Counted from the first letter of the stretch, positions 10,357 through 20,724 are shown. The stretch is 64,000 nt of DNA from Microcoleus sp. bin48.metabat.b7b8b9.023 (GCF_013299185.1 NZ_JAAFKG010000014.1:57244-121243); one strand, 5' to 3'. The notes: generated by a model from the letters alone, not told the origin. Numbers and translations: made by a program.

Positions 10357-10420
10357 CAGTTGACAGTTGACAGTTGACAGTTGACAGTTGACAGTTGACA
10401 GTTGACAGTTGACAGTTGAT
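10357..10420. repeat. (CAGTTGA)n heptamer tandem repeat (~9 units), STRR-like
   Basis: Direct reading, immediately upstream of sbcD start. Confidence 0.95.
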
Positions 10421-10586
10421 TTGTAGTAGCGGCGGTGGATGGTGCGTGCCCGCCCTTTTAGTTGACAGAAGGAAGAAGACTTAGATAGTAAACTTGAGCG
10501 CGAGTTGTATTTTATGTTTGATTAGGTGCAGTGATAGTGGATTTATTTATAAAGTGTACAAGTTAATTTCAAACTGAGATATTCTA

Positions 10587-10937
10587 TCACTTATCTTCAC
10601 CAGACGGGCGGTTAACTCGAATCAGCATACCTGTTAATGTTTCTAGATTAGAAATAGCCTCATCAATCCGCGCTGCCAGCCGCTCTCTATTTGAATCATC
10701 TTTACAAACAATGATACCAGCATGGTCTGGTTGTAATGTATGCAGCTTGATAAAATGACGGCGATTGAGTGTTAAAATAGCGCGATCGATACTCAATGCA
10801 AAAGCTAATACTTCGTCATCAGGAATTTTTTGATTAGCATTTCCTGCTTCCTGTACTGTCAGGACATCGTGACCTAAAGTCCTTAGAAATTCTACAATTC
10901 GCCTTGGGTATTGTTCATCTGCATAAAAACGTGCCAC
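10587..10937 (-). CDS. DUF5615 (PIN-like) protein, putative toxin
   Basis: MARFYADEQYPRRIVEFLRTLGHDVLTVQEAG...ILTLNRRHF, 3 bp downstream of DUF433 gene. Confidence 0.82.
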   Translation of the reverse strand: MARFYADEQYPRRIVEFLRTLGHDVLTVQEAGNANQKIPDDEVLAFALSIDRAILTLNRRHFIKLHTLQPDHAGIIVCKDDSNRERLAARIDEAISNLETLTGMLIRVNRPSGEDK

Positions 10938-10940
10938 TTT

Positions 10941-11267
10941 TTAATCCTCCTCATTTTCTTGAATTGCTGTTTCAATCTCGTCAGGATATGCCTCAGCATA
11001 AGCCCAAGCATTTGCCAAGTCAGCGGCACGCAGAGTCGGATAATCTTCTAATAGTTCAGATTCCGAAATACCTAAACGGCGAGCATTTACCAGCACCCAA
11101 ACAGGAATGCGCGTTTGTCTGATACAAGCATCGCCGCCGCACACGCCAGGAGTCTTTTGAATTCCCGACCAAAAGTTAGTTAAGCTTTGGGCTAAAATTT
11201 GTATGGCTTGAGTCTTTTCTTCGGGACTTAGCGCCAGGAGTTGCGGTTGTAATTCTTTTAGTGTCAT
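10941..11267 (-). CDS. DUF433 protein, putative antitoxin
   Basis: GGDACIRQTRIPVWVLVNARRLGISESELLEDYPTL motif. Confidence 0.85.
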   Translation of the reverse strand: MTLKELQPQLLALSPEEKTQAIQILAQSLTNFWSGIQKTPGVCGGDACIRQTRIPVWVLVNARRLGISESELLEDYPTLRAADLANAWAYAEAYPDEIETAIQENEED

Positions 11268-11448
11268 GTTCGTTATTCGTACTAAGTGGTAAAAAGTATA
11301 TGTTTGGTACTTGTCAAACTATTCTAGCACTTGCTACCCAGATTTATTCAGCCTATTTAAGTTCCAATTGTCTGGTACGCATTACCAGCCAAGAATAGAG
11401 AATAATGTAACTCACAACTTCATTAAACAAATACAAAAACCTGCACTT

Positions 11449-11775
11449 TTAATCCTCCTCATTTTCGTGAATTGCTGTTTCAATCTCATCAACGTGTGCC
11501 TCAGCATAAGCAAAAGCATTTACCAAATCGGCAGCACTCAGATCTGGATGACCTTCTAAAATATGAGCATCGCTAGCACCTTGACGGCGATAACTTATTA
11601 ACAGCCAAACAGGAATGCGAGTTTGTCTGATGCAAGCTTCGCCACCCATTACGCCAGGAGTCTTTTGAATTCCCGACCAAAAGTTGGTTAAACTTTGGGC
11701 TAAAAATTGTATGGCTTGAGTCTTTTCTTCGGGACTTAGCGCCAGGAGTTGCGGTTGTAATTCTTTTAGTGTCAT
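11449..11775 (-). CDS. DUF433 protein, tandem paralog of 10941..11267
   Basis: MTLKELQPQLLALSPEEKTQAIQ(F)LAQSLTNFWSGIQKTPGV N-terminus near-identical to 10941..11267. Confidence 0.82.
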   Translation of the reverse strand: MTLKELQPQLLALSPEEKTQAIQFLAQSLTNFWSGIQKTPGVMGGEACIRQTRIPVWLLISYRRQGASDAHILEGHPDLSAADLVNAFAYAEAHVDEIETAIHENEED

Positions 11776-11906
11776 GTTCGTAATTAGTGATGAAAATCTA
11801 CATTTTGTCACCATCAAATTATTCTAGCACTTGCCACCAGATTTAATTCAACATATTTAACGGTAAATCGTAGGCTGCACCGCCAGCACCAAATCCGAGA
11901 ACAATG

Positions 11907-12012
11907 TATAGCGTTTCTCAAAAAGATGAGGTATAACAGACAGCTTGTAAAACCACTAAACTATTAGGGCTAAAGCCCAACAACGTACCTCATTTTTCTG
12001 ATAACAGCCATA
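11907..12012. mobile_element. MITE family A copy
   Basis: TATAGCGTTTCTCAAAAAGATGAGGTATAAC...GGGCTAAAGCCCAACAACGTACCTCATTTTTCTGATAACAGCCATA. Confidence 0.7.
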
Positions 12013-12023
12013 ACTCAAAACTT

Positions 12024-12944
12024 TTATTCAACAGGCTTCACATCGTGAAACAGAGTATAATCAACCACTCGCGAACCGTCCGGTTTTCTGTGAATAATAT
12101 CTACAAACCGCATATTCCACACAATTTCTGACGCTACAAAAGAATGTCTGGCGTGAATTGTTTGCGAAACTGTGTCGTCAATTCCCGTTAGCGTAATTAC
12201 AATTTCGGCTTGCTGCTCGATCAAATCTTTGGCGGTAAGTTGGTACAAAGGACTGTTCTCATCAATTGCGTGCATCACCGTCCAAGTTAAGGCAAAAATA
12301 GGAGATTGACTCCGCATTAATTGCAAATCGTAAAAACGCCGCATATATTCTCCTTCCGATGTTACTTCGTCGCGGATCAAAGTAGCTCGCTGTTGCGCTT
12401 CTAAAATTTGGTTGAAGCGCTGATTTCCTGCGCGGTACATCAGAGTCGGAACGCCGTTGAAAGGAGCGATTATAGCTACGCGGCTGAAGATAACTCTAGC
12501 ACTTGGTCGAGAAAATCTCGAAAAAGCCAGTCCCGTTACCATAGCGACTCCCCACAAACCAAAAAACGCTTCGATCGCAACTATAGTGTTAGCGTACTCC
12601 GTGCGCGGATACATGGCACCGTAGCCGATTGTCGCCATTGTTTGCACGCTGAAATAAAAGGCATCTTTGAATGAACCGGGCCGTGCATTAGCAATACAAT
12701 CTCCTCCCGCTAAGTAAGCTAAGGCAAATAAAGAATTTGTCAGTACATACGACAGACAAATCAGCATAAAAAATTGCGGCCAAGAAAGAGTTAGCAGCCT
12801 GTGATATAGATCGGCAAAATGCAGGCGAGGTACTCCCAACTTGACAATACTTAGGGGGAATTGTCCTTTGCGACTGACTAAACGAGGCTGTGGCGGGCGA
12901 TTGCGGTGAATTTTCATTGCGATTTGTAACTGCGGCTGTGTCAA
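12024..12944 (-). CDS. inward-rectifier potassium channel (Kir/KirBac type)
   Basis: Selectivity filter TIGYG in FYFSVQTMATIGYGAMYP plus C-terminal cytoplasmic IRK-like domain. Confidence 0.88.
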   Translation of the reverse strand: MTQPQLQIAMKIHRNRPPQPRLVSRKGQFPLSIVKLGVPRLHFADLYHRLLTLSWPQFFMLICLSYVLTNSLFALAYLAGGDCIANARPGSFKDAFYFSVQTMATIGYGAMYPRTEYANTIVAIEAFFGLWGVAMVTGLAFSRFSRPSARVIFSRVAIIAPFNGVPTLMYRAGNQRFNQILEAQQRATLIRDEVTSEGEYMRRFYDLQLMRSQSPIFALTWTVMHAIDENSPLYQLTAKDLIEQQAEIVITLTGIDDTVSQTIHARHSFVASEIVWNMRFVDIIHRKPDGSRVVDYTLFHDVKPVE

Positions 12945-12988
12945 ATTGTAACTATTGCTTGGAGCTGGAAAACTTATCCTTTAGACTG

Positions 12989-13375
12989 ATGTCTAATTCC
13001 AAAAATTACGATAAAAGCGGAGTTTTAAAAATGCTTGAGCTTAACTGGCATGATAATCTGGCGATCGTTTCTTTTGTCGCTGCTATTGCGGGTCTACTGT
13101 TGCTGAGCGATAATCCCACCTCTGACGGGGCTGACGATTCCCTACGGGATAGCTTCGCCGATCGCACTTTGAGCGAAGAAGTCCTGATCAAGATGAGCTT
13201 TACTTACTGGATAGTTTACTGCATCTCTGTTTTCGGGCTGAAACTTCACTTACCAGAGGATAGCTGGTTGTTCCTGAGTTTGAAGCTGACTACTGTTCTT
13301 TCTTATTTGTTGACTGCTTCTAGCATCCTCAGCCTGCCGCTGCAACGCATGGCTGTCAGACAAGTTGAAGAGTGA
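12989..13375 (+). CDS. hypothetical membrane protein
   Basis: Start at MSNSKNYDKSG avoids overlap with the divergent Kir gene; hydrophobic segments. Confidence 0.5.
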   Translation: MSNSKNYDKSGVLKMLELNWHDNLAIVSFVAAIAGLLLLSDNPTSDGADDSLRDSFADRTLSEEVLIKMSFTYWIVYCISVFGLKLHLPEDSWLFLSLKLTTVLSYLLTASSILSLPLQRMAVRQVEE

Positions 13376-13382
13376 AAAGAAC

Positions 13383-13450
13383 GGGTTTGCAGTCAGGACT
13401 TCAGTCCTTCCGGTTGGAGTGAAGAAGGACTAAAGTCCTCACTACAAACC
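13383..13450. repeat. family D hairpin repeat (AGGACTTCAGTCC...GGACTAAAGTCCT)
   Basis: Inverted arms TTTG(C/T)AGT(C/G)AGGACTT / AAGTCCTCACTACAAACC. Confidence 0.8.
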
Positions 13451-13540
13451 TCTTCAATAGTTTTGCATTAAAGATCGTCGGTTAAAACCGACTCTCATAT
13501 CAAATGCCGTGAGTTCGTCCCGCAAAGATCGATCGCACAA

Positions 13541-14875
13541 TCAGGATTTAAAACCCTTAGAGCTTTTCTTTTTATCCTGCGGCTTGGACTTTGACTTGTG
13601 AACTTCGCCTAAAGCTTCCTGAAATAAGTTGTGCAGGTGCAGGGGAACGCTGGCAATTTCCGGGAGTTCGGGTTCTAAGGGTTTTTTGAATTCTTGCAGC
13701 AGGGGCTCTAAATCGCGATCGATCTGAAAGTCTGTGCGCTGCAATACTGTTTGCAAAATTTGTTGTAATTTCGCTGGGTTAAGTTTAGCTAACCGCCGCC
13801 AAATCCAGGCATTAATTGCCGGATCTTCTAGATAGCTGCGAAGGAGTTTATCGTAACCGGGAATGGTGGAAAAGTCCTCGGCTGCAAGCATTTCGGTAAA
13901 CTGGCTGTAGTTAGACAAAAAGGTTTGTCCCCAGCGGGAATGAGAAAGCGCTGTCACCTTTTCGGCTTTTTTGAAGCGATCGGGCAATTCGACTTTCGGC
14001 GTTACCATTTTTGAACTCGCATTGCTGTCGATCGCCACCTCAACTGCTTTAGTATCGGCGCCTGCTGCTGCGATGGCGACTGCTTTGATTTCTTCTGGAT
14101 CGATTCCGGCATCTTCAACGATATCCGCGAGAGATTTACTTTGATCGATGCCAATATCAGCTAAGCGTTTTTTAGTCATTACCTCCTGAAATTCGGCCAA
14201 CTGTTTGTTGAGGTGATATCCCGATAGCGTCACTTCGTCACTGCCAAAAAATTCGGTAAAATCGTCGTGATACTGTTCTACTGACTTCCAAGCTTGCTCT
14301 AACAATTCTGGGGCGTCGCTGTACAGGTTATTTTTGTAATTTTGCTTGAAATTGCCGATCGCCACCGCCAACTTCGGCTTGCCCAATTTCCCCATGACAA
14401 TCGGAGGCCCCGACAGTATCCACCAGTCATCGGTGAGAGGCGCAATCCGAGCCCGCAAGATTTCTCCTAACTTAAAGCGAGACATTTCTGGCAGGAAATT
14501 AGCGCTGTTGGGCTTGACAGAGTAGTGCTTCGCCGTCAGCCAGTTCATCAGTTCCAAGCTGTCGGGGGAAATTTTAGTGATTTCAAACAAGCCGGTGAAG
14601 CTTTTTTGGCCCCAACTTTTTAGCAAACCGATCTCGATCTCGGTTAAATCCGGCTGAGTTTCGACAAAAAGGTCGATCGGCGTTTTGTTTCCGACTTTAC
14701 CTTCGACTGTAAAACTGTCAATTACCTGATTTTGTTGGGCAATATCGTAGCGCTCGCCCGTCGAGCGAATTGCGGCAAAAGCTTCTAAAGCTACCGCCAA
14801 CTCTCCCTCAGCATCCAGCACAAAGTCAATTAAATTTTGCTTGAGTGTCCAAGCTCTTTCCAACATTGCATCCAC
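13541..14875 (-). CDS. conserved hypothetical protein, 444 aa
   Basis: Long ORF, no recognised domain. Confidence 0.7.
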   Translation of the reverse strand: MDAMLERAWTLKQNLIDFVLDAEGELAVALEAFAAIRSTGERYDIAQQNQVIDSFTVEGKVGNKTPIDLFVETQPDLTEIEIGLLKSWGQKSFTGLFEITKISPDSLELMNWLTAKHYSVKPNSANFLPEMSRFKLGEILRARIAPLTDDWWILSGPPIVMGKLGKPKLAVAIGNFKQNYKNNLYSDAPELLEQAWKSVEQYHDDFTEFFGSDEVTLSGYHLNKQLAEFQEVMTKKRLADIGIDQSKSLADIVEDAGIDPEEIKAVAIAAAGADTKAVEVAIDSNASSKMVTPKVELPDRFKKAEKVTALSHSRWGQTFLSNYSQFTEMLAAEDFSTIPGYDKLLRSYLEDPAINAWIWRRLAKLNPAKLQQILQTVLQRTDFQIDRDLEPLLQEFKKPLEPELPEIASVPLHLHNLFQEALGEVHKSKSKPQDKKKSSKGFKS

Positions 14876-15267
14876 AAGTTATACCAATTTTGAATGAAAG
14901 GATTTAGATTCTTAACAATTATCGGACTTGAAGCAACTGACGCTTTCACTCTCCGGCTGCGATAGAATGACGCAGATTGCGAAGAATGACCGAAATATGC
15001 GATCGATGCCTGAGTCCTGAATTAGTTTAATTTTAAGCCTAATTGTCAAAAAAAATGTCAGCCTCAAACTCTTATGTTAATCAGAGTTTGATATTCAAGC
15101 CGGAAAACCAGCCTTGGAAAGATTTGGCTTCCTAAAAAAAGCGATTTTAACTCATTTAAAAATACCCCTCTCCGATGTATAGAGTGGGTTCAAAATCCCC
15201 AATAACTTTGCTAAAATCGTGTTGAAAATAGTGTCATATCATCTCCGCTCGATTACCATAAAAAAAA

Positions 15268-15474
15268 GTTCGTAGTGCGGACTTCAGTCCGCAATCCGGA
15301 TGCGGACTGAAGTCCGCACTACGAGCCTTACTTATTGTGATTAATCGATCGGACAAGGTATCCGATCTCAGTTCGTAGTGCGGACTTCAGTCCGCAATCC
15401 GGCTGCGGACTGAAGTCCGCACGTGCGTTCCTTACTTATTGTGATTAATCGATCGGACAGGATATCCGATCTCA
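15268..15474. repeat. tandem duplication (~103 bp period) of family D hairpin plus TTACTTATTGTGATTAATCGATCGGACA spacer
   Basis: Two near-identical consecutive copies. Confidence 0.9.
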
Positions 15475-15509
15475 AGCAGTCCAAGACTGAAAAATACTTG
15501 CTGGCGCCT

Positions 15510-16031
15510 TTAGCGGCCGTCTCGATCAATGTCGCCAGGAACAGCCCGTTCAACCCGATCCCAAGCGTCGCGCGTGGCGTGCTTAGCTTTTTCCCAAGTC
15601 ACATTCGACTTACCGCGATTTGTTTCGTAATCGCGCTGCAAATCGCTTTCGATCTCGTTGAAGCTTTTACCTGTACTGCGATAGCGGCTGTAGCCCTCAT
15701 AACCGGTGCGGTATGCCGGTTGATAGTCCTCGTAAGTTGTGCTGGTGTCCGCGTAAGGACGGGAGCTATGGTTGTTTTGCCAGTAAGCATCTTCTACCGT
15801 GGGGTCGATCGACTCTGCGACACCTTTACCCGCCAAACCGCCGCCAAACGCGCCTACAACAGCACCTACAACAGCTCCTACAGGCCCGCCAAGTGCACCG
15901 CCGATCGCAGCGCCAGCAGCACCAGCACTCGCAGCACCGATACCCGTTCCCACAGGATGAGCTCCGGTTTCCCCTGACAGCGGGTCGAGGTTAGCATCAG
16001 GTTGCTTCACCGTTTTGTTATCATTGCTCAT
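15510..16031 (-). CDS. glycine-zipper domain hypothetical protein
   Basis: GIGAASAGAAGAAIGGALGGPVGAVVGAVVGAFGGGLAGKG. Confidence 0.72.
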   Translation of the reverse strand: MSNDNKTVKQPDANLDPLSGETGAHPVGTGIGAASAGAAGAAIGGALGGPVGAVVGAVVGAFGGGLAGKGVAESIDPTVEDAYWQNNHSSRPYADTSTTYEDYQPAYRTGYEGYSRYRSTGKSFNEIESDLQRDYETNRGKSNVTWEKAKHATRDAWDRVERAVPGDIDRDGR

Positions 16032-16280
16032 GATATTTTTTCCTTTTATCTAACTGTAACTACGATTAAATTTAGCTTTTTAATTCCTATTTCTTCATCT
16101 TCCTTAGGGATGAATATGCTAGCTTAAAAAGCAGGCGAAGCGGAAGCATAAAACTATCCCGGACTAAATAGTAAGTGGTTAAACACGCTACTCAAATGAC
16201 CTAAGGTGCGCGGCGGGAGCGCACCCTAAATAATTACGCTCAAACGAGATCGTGTCTCGTCTCTTACTCGCAATAAAAAC

Positions 16281-16339
16281 GGTTTGTAGTGAGGACTTTA
16301 GTCCTTCTTTTTTGCGGACTAAAGTCCTCACTACAAACC
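16281..16339. repeat. family D hairpin repeat
   Basis: GGTTTGTAGTGAGGACTTTAGTCC...GGACTAAAGTCCTCACTACAAACC. Confidence 0.85.
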
Positions 16340-16451
16340 AATTTTGTTTGGATTGTTAGAGCGGACATAATATGAGTCGCGATCTCTGCTCTTATTTGTC
16401 GTTACCCAAGCTGCATATTTACCAACTTGAGTTAGATGACAAATTGTTAAT

Positions 16452-16805
16452 TTATTCCTTGCCCGTGACCTTTTCAATCAGGTCTTCAGCTTTTTGAACA
16501 ATGTTTTCTTGCGGGTGTTCTTGCTTGTATTCCTTTAAACTTTCATCGTAAACCTTCTCAACCTTGGCAGGATTTTGAGCTGTATTGACGATATCTTCGT
16601 AAGCTGCTTGGGGATTGAGATCCTCAAAACTTTCTGCGGGGTCAGTAATTTTAGCCTCCGGCTGCGCCTGACTGCTGTATTGACCTGCGCTAGCAGCCTG
16701 ACTGGGTACGACGGCCAGACCGGCCAGAACGAGCAAAGCCAGCGTACATACCAGCAAAATGCTTTGACTCAATGTTTGCCCGAGAGCTTTTAAAACCCGC
16801 TTCAT
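16452..16805 (-). CDS. secreted/anchored hypothetical protein
   Basis: N-terminal signal-like segment SILLVCTLALLVLAGLAVVPSQAASA. Confidence 0.6.
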   Translation of the reverse strand: MKRVLKALGQTLSQSILLVCTLALLVLAGLAVVPSQAASAGQYSSQAQPEAKITDPAESFEDLNPQAAYEDIVNTAQNPAKVEKVYDESLKEYKQEHPQENIVQKAEDLIEKVTGKE

Positions 16806-17218
16806 ATCAACGTCTCCTCGTATTTTGTCGCAAAAATTATCGTGTTTGTTGTCCCGATCGGGCGATCGCGCATCAAGAACCTCGGTTAAAGCGCCATCTT
16901 TATCGCAGCTACCAAAGAGCGATCGAGCGAACAGGGATATTTATCGTGATGTGCAACATACTAAGCTCCTGCTTGTTACCATTACTTCTACCAAAAGATA
17001 GATTAGTTAAACCAGCGGAACTCATCTAGTGTGAGGGGCGATCCCCTTCCGCAAAAAACTCTATCTAGCAGTTCTCCCATCAATGGCAAACCCTTACTCT
17101 TCTTTCCTCTTCCTACCCTTCGGGAACGGCTTCGCCGAACGCGTGCTTCGCGTCTTCGCGGTTCATCAAAAAAAGCCCATGCACCAAACATCAAAACTTG
17201 CATAAATACCCGATAAAA

Positions 17219-18319
17219 CTACAACAAAACCTGCTCTATCTTAAGGTTTCGACTCTGCATAGCTCCTTCAAACAGCTCAGTAGAAAGAGCCTGTTCTACC
17301 GACCAAACCCCCGGTTTTGTTAATGTCCCTTCTAACATTAATTGAGCAATGCTGCCAGTACCGATACCCGCTGCTGTGGCAGCATTCGGGTGTAGCGCTG
17401 TCGATCGCACTTTTGCGGGTTGACCGTTTTTGATGCCGCTCACTTGCGATCGCACAGCCACGCCCACACCGCTAAAATTATTGCTAACAGCCGTCATCCC
17501 GTAGCTGACATAAGACAAAAACTCAATGACAGAATTATTTTTCAGCCAGCTATCCGGCCAGTATTTAGCAACAAACCAAGTCAAGTGATTGTAAAGGTCG
17601 GGAGAAGTGCCAAATTTAGTAATAACTGTTTTTACGGGGAAAGTTTCGGGCAAAGTAATCGCTTCCGGCATATCGAACCAGTAAACGCCTGTTTTGCCGT
17701 AGGGTGCGGGAAACTCTATCATTTCGCGATCGGTGTATGGTTTGATTTGCTGTAGTTTGCCATCAACCAAAACATCAAAAGGAGTTTGCAAACCTAAAAA
17801 AGTAGTACGCATGACGGTAACGCCAGCACCGCCGGAACCGCCGACAACATAACTCAAATGAATGTGTTCTGCGGTATCTAATTGCTCCACATCTCGGCGC
17901 ACCATGCTGTTAGAAACTCCCGGAAAAATACCCGTATTGATAATCGCTGTCACCCCGGCATTTTTAGCAGTTTCCCGACAGTCTAAAGCTCTGCGAGTAA
18001 AACTGCTGCTGTCACTGACATCGGTATAATTAACACCTGCTTCGATGCAAGTTTTCAATACACCCGCGTCTCGGTAGTGAAAAGGCCCGGCACAGTGAAC
18101 GACGAGGTTAGAGGCTGAAATTGCTTGGCGCAAAGCTGCACTGTCTGCTAAATCTAAAGATAAATAGCGCGATCGATCCGGCGATAACTCTGGAGGAAGA
18201 GAGCCATTGGGGTCGCGTCCGGTAATAGTAACTTCTGCGTCGGTATAAGTGAGAATATCTTGGGCAACACTGTTGCCAATTCGTCCGCGCCCGCCGACAA
18301 TCAAAACTCGGTTTGCCAT
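17219..18319 (-). CDS. saccharopine dehydrogenase NADP-binding family protein
   Basis: RVLIVGGRGRIGNSVAQDI Rossmann motif; LVVHCAGPFHY. Confidence 0.82.
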   Translation of the reverse strand: MANRVLIVGGRGRIGNSVAQDILTYTDAEVTITGRDPNGSLPPELSPDRSRYLSLDLADSAALRQAISASNLVVHCAGPFHYRDAGVLKTCIEAGVNYTDVSDSSSFTRRALDCRETAKNAGVTAIINTGIFPGVSNSMVRRDVEQLDTAEHIHLSYVVGGSGGAGVTVMRTTFLGLQTPFDVLVDGKLQQIKPYTDREMIEFPAPYGKTGVYWFDMPEAITLPETFPVKTVITKFGTSPDLYNHLTWFVAKYWPDSWLKNNSVIEFLSYVSYGMTAVSNNFSGVGVAVRSQVSGIKNGQPAKVRSTALHPNAATAAGIGTGSIAQLMLEGTLTKPGVWSVEQALSTELFEGAMQSRNLKIEQVLL

Positions 18320-18655
18320 CGCTCAAAAAGGGGTAACGCCATCTTTTAGTATCTTAACTTTGGATCTATCTTTTCATCCACATCAAGTATGAATTTATGA
18401 TAATTGGAGATGCTTCTCGATTGGCGATCGCCCATGAGCGCAGATGGGCTGGGGCGATAGGCAAGAAGAATGACTTTTTAATTGATTTGCCCGTTTTTTC
18501 CAATATATAAAACGCGCGAGTCGGATTGTCCTGAAATAGCATACTCGTACAAATAACAAACAAAACACAGAGCAACGCAAATATCAAGATGATTCATCTG
18601 CGTCGCTCTGCGTTTATCCGCGTTCATCTATCTGCGGTTGCTAAAAATCTTACTT

Positions 18656-20344
18656 CTAATTAATCCGAAACACCGACTTAGCCGTCGATTTCAGAGAATT
18701 AGCCGCATCCGCTAAAATTTGCGCGATCGGCTGCTGCGAGTGCATGAACACGCGAGCAGTATTGCGTCCCGGCATCCCCGAAATCGAGCCGCCGGGGTGC
18801 GTGCCCGCACCGGTGAGGAACAAACCGTCGATCGGCGTTTTGTAATTAGCCAACTCGGGTAACGGACGGAAAAATATCATCTGATCCAGCGTCATGTCAA
18901 CGTGGTAATAATTCCCCTTCAGCGCCCCCAAACGCTCTCCCAATTCCGCCGGACTTTCCACGCGGCGGCCGATAATTGAGTTCTTGATATTGGGTGCGTA
19001 TTCTGCTAATTTGTCAATGCAGCGATCGGCAACTTTGTTTTTCAGCTCATCCGTCCAACCCGTACCGTGCTGGCCGGTTCCTTCAGCATTTTCGATTTGG
19101 TAGGGAGCAAAAAATTCAATCCAAGCCGTATGGTGTCCGGGGGGAGCCATTGACGGGTCTCGTACCGTCGGAAACACGACATACATCGACGGATCGGAAT
19201 CGGGGATTTTGCCGATCGCAGGCTCGGTGTGAGCAATTTCTACGTGTTTCACCGAATCAGCAATCAACACAGAACCCATTAAATATTCGTCTTTATGGTT
19301 CCAGCGATCGAACTTAGGTACCTCATTGAGAGCTAAATCTATTTTCAGAATTGTCTCATTATTATTGACAATTTTGCGCTCCAATCTTTCCCGCAAATTC
19401 GGATCGGCACTGTCAACATCGCTGGAGTCCATCAAGTGCAGAAACAAACGCTTCGCATCAATATTAGAAATGACGCCTTTAGTCGCTCGATATTCTGTGC
19501 CGCCTGCAACTCTAACACCGACAGCGCGGCCGTTATCAACTAATATTTTCTCGACGTGCTGGTCGGTAAGTATAACACCCGCATAGCTTTTCACCAAATT
19601 GACTAATGCTTGCACCAACGCACCCGTTCCTCCCCGCGGCCTCGCCATCCCCGGATTGTGGCGCATCGCCATCATAATTGCGCCTATAGCAATGGTTTTT
19701 TGGGAAGGAGGCGCGCCTAATTCTGATGCCAATCGGGCGAGAGGTGCTTTAATAAATTCCTCATCAAACCATTCGTTAAGAAGATCCTCCGCACTGGTAA
19801 TCATCGTGCGAATAAAGTCCAGCGTTTTCTCTGGGGAACCGATGACTGAAAATAAGTCTTTGAGTTTGGCAATATCGTAATTGCCGGCAATATTTATTAG
19901 AGACTTTGGCGGTGCGTTAAACATCGGCATCATCGCACTTACAGCCCGCTGCCAAAAATCTGTATATTCGGCATATTTTTTAGCATCGCGCTCATTGTAG
20001 CGGGCAATTTCCGCACAGGTTTTTTCTACAGAAGTGTGCGCTAAAAAATATTTACCGTCGGGATGCGGACAAAAGGCAACCGGATCGCAGTAAAGATATT
20101 CTAAACCATATTTTTCCAGTTCTAATTCTTCTACAACTGGCCCTAAATGGATAAATTCGTGGTCGATCGCGCACAGATTAAATTTAAAATCCGGCAATTC
20201 GGGAATCGCAGCTTCAGTCGTGGCGGCACCGCCGGGAACCGAACGTTTTTCTAACAAAAGAACGGTATATCCAGCTTTGAGGAGATAAGACGCACAGACA
20301 AGCCCGTTGTGACCTGCTCCTATGATAATCACATCATACGTTTG
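18656..20344 (-). CDS. crtO: CrtO-type beta-carotene ketolase / phytoene desaturase-like FAD oxidoreductase
   Basis: DVIIIGAGHNGLVCASYLLKAGYTVLLLEKRSVPGGAATTEA...LTGAGTHPGGSISGMPGRN, resembles remembered cyanobacterial CrtO; start at MQTYDV. Confidence 0.75.
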   Translation of the reverse strand, partial: QTYDVIIIGAGHNGLVCASYLLKAGYTVLLLEKRSVPGGAATTEAAIPELPDFKFNLCAIDHEFIHLGPVVEELELEKYGLEYLYCDPVAFCPHPDGKYFLAHTSVEKTCAEIARYNERDAKKYAEYTDFWQRAVSAMMPMFNAPPKSLINIAGNYDIAKLKDLFSVIGSPEKTLDFIRTMITSAEDLLNEWFDEEFIKAPLARLASELGAPPSQKTIAIGAIMMAMRHNPGMARPRGGTGALVQALVNLVKSYAGVILTDQHVEKILVDNGRAVGVRVAGGTEYRATKGVISNIDAKRLFLHLMDSSDVDSADPNLRERLERKIVNNNETILKIDLALNEVPKFDRWNHKDEYLMGSVLIADSVKHVEIAHTEPAIGKIPDSDPSMYVVFPTVRDPSMAPPGHHTAWIEFFAPYQIENAEGTGQHGTGWTDELKNKVADRCIDKLAEYAPNIKNSIIGRRVESPAELGERLGALKGNYYHVDMTLDQMIFFRPLPELANYKTPIDGLFLTGAGTHPGGSISGMPGRNTARVFMHSQQPIAQILADAANSLKSTAKSVFRIN

Positions 20345-20513
20345 CATAGATGAAACTCTGGGATGGGATGTTTTGCTCATTTTACAAAAATTAACAACTT
20401 TGCGGTTTCTATCAATAGAAATAGATTCATCTTAAAAGAGTAGTTTGAGCATCTTACAAAAGATGTAGTTTTGACTTAGTGCTGCTGTGCGATCGCCTTT
20501 ATTTCTTCTTGAA

Positions 20514-20652
20514 TTTACCAGAAAGAATTGGTTTCAAGCCGCAACCCCGATCGGGAGAAATTAAAATAAGACTATTCATTACTCCAATCCTCTTCCTGCC
20601 AGGTAGAGGTCGCTCTCAACTGTCAACTGTCAACTGTCAACTGTCAACTGAA
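20514..20652. repeat. dispersed repeat with attached (CAACTGT)n heptamers
   Basis: Matches 49465-49595 and reversed 8867-9053. Confidence 0.8.
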
Positions 20653-20724
20653 CGATCGCTCGCCACGCCAATTTGCCCAGCATTATATCACAGAAATTTG
20701 AACTTATCTGTATTACACAAAAAA

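Noticed and set aside
15423-15977. 184-aa + strand ORF
   Set aside because: Antisense to the glycine-zipper protein 15510..16031, which has better composition and start
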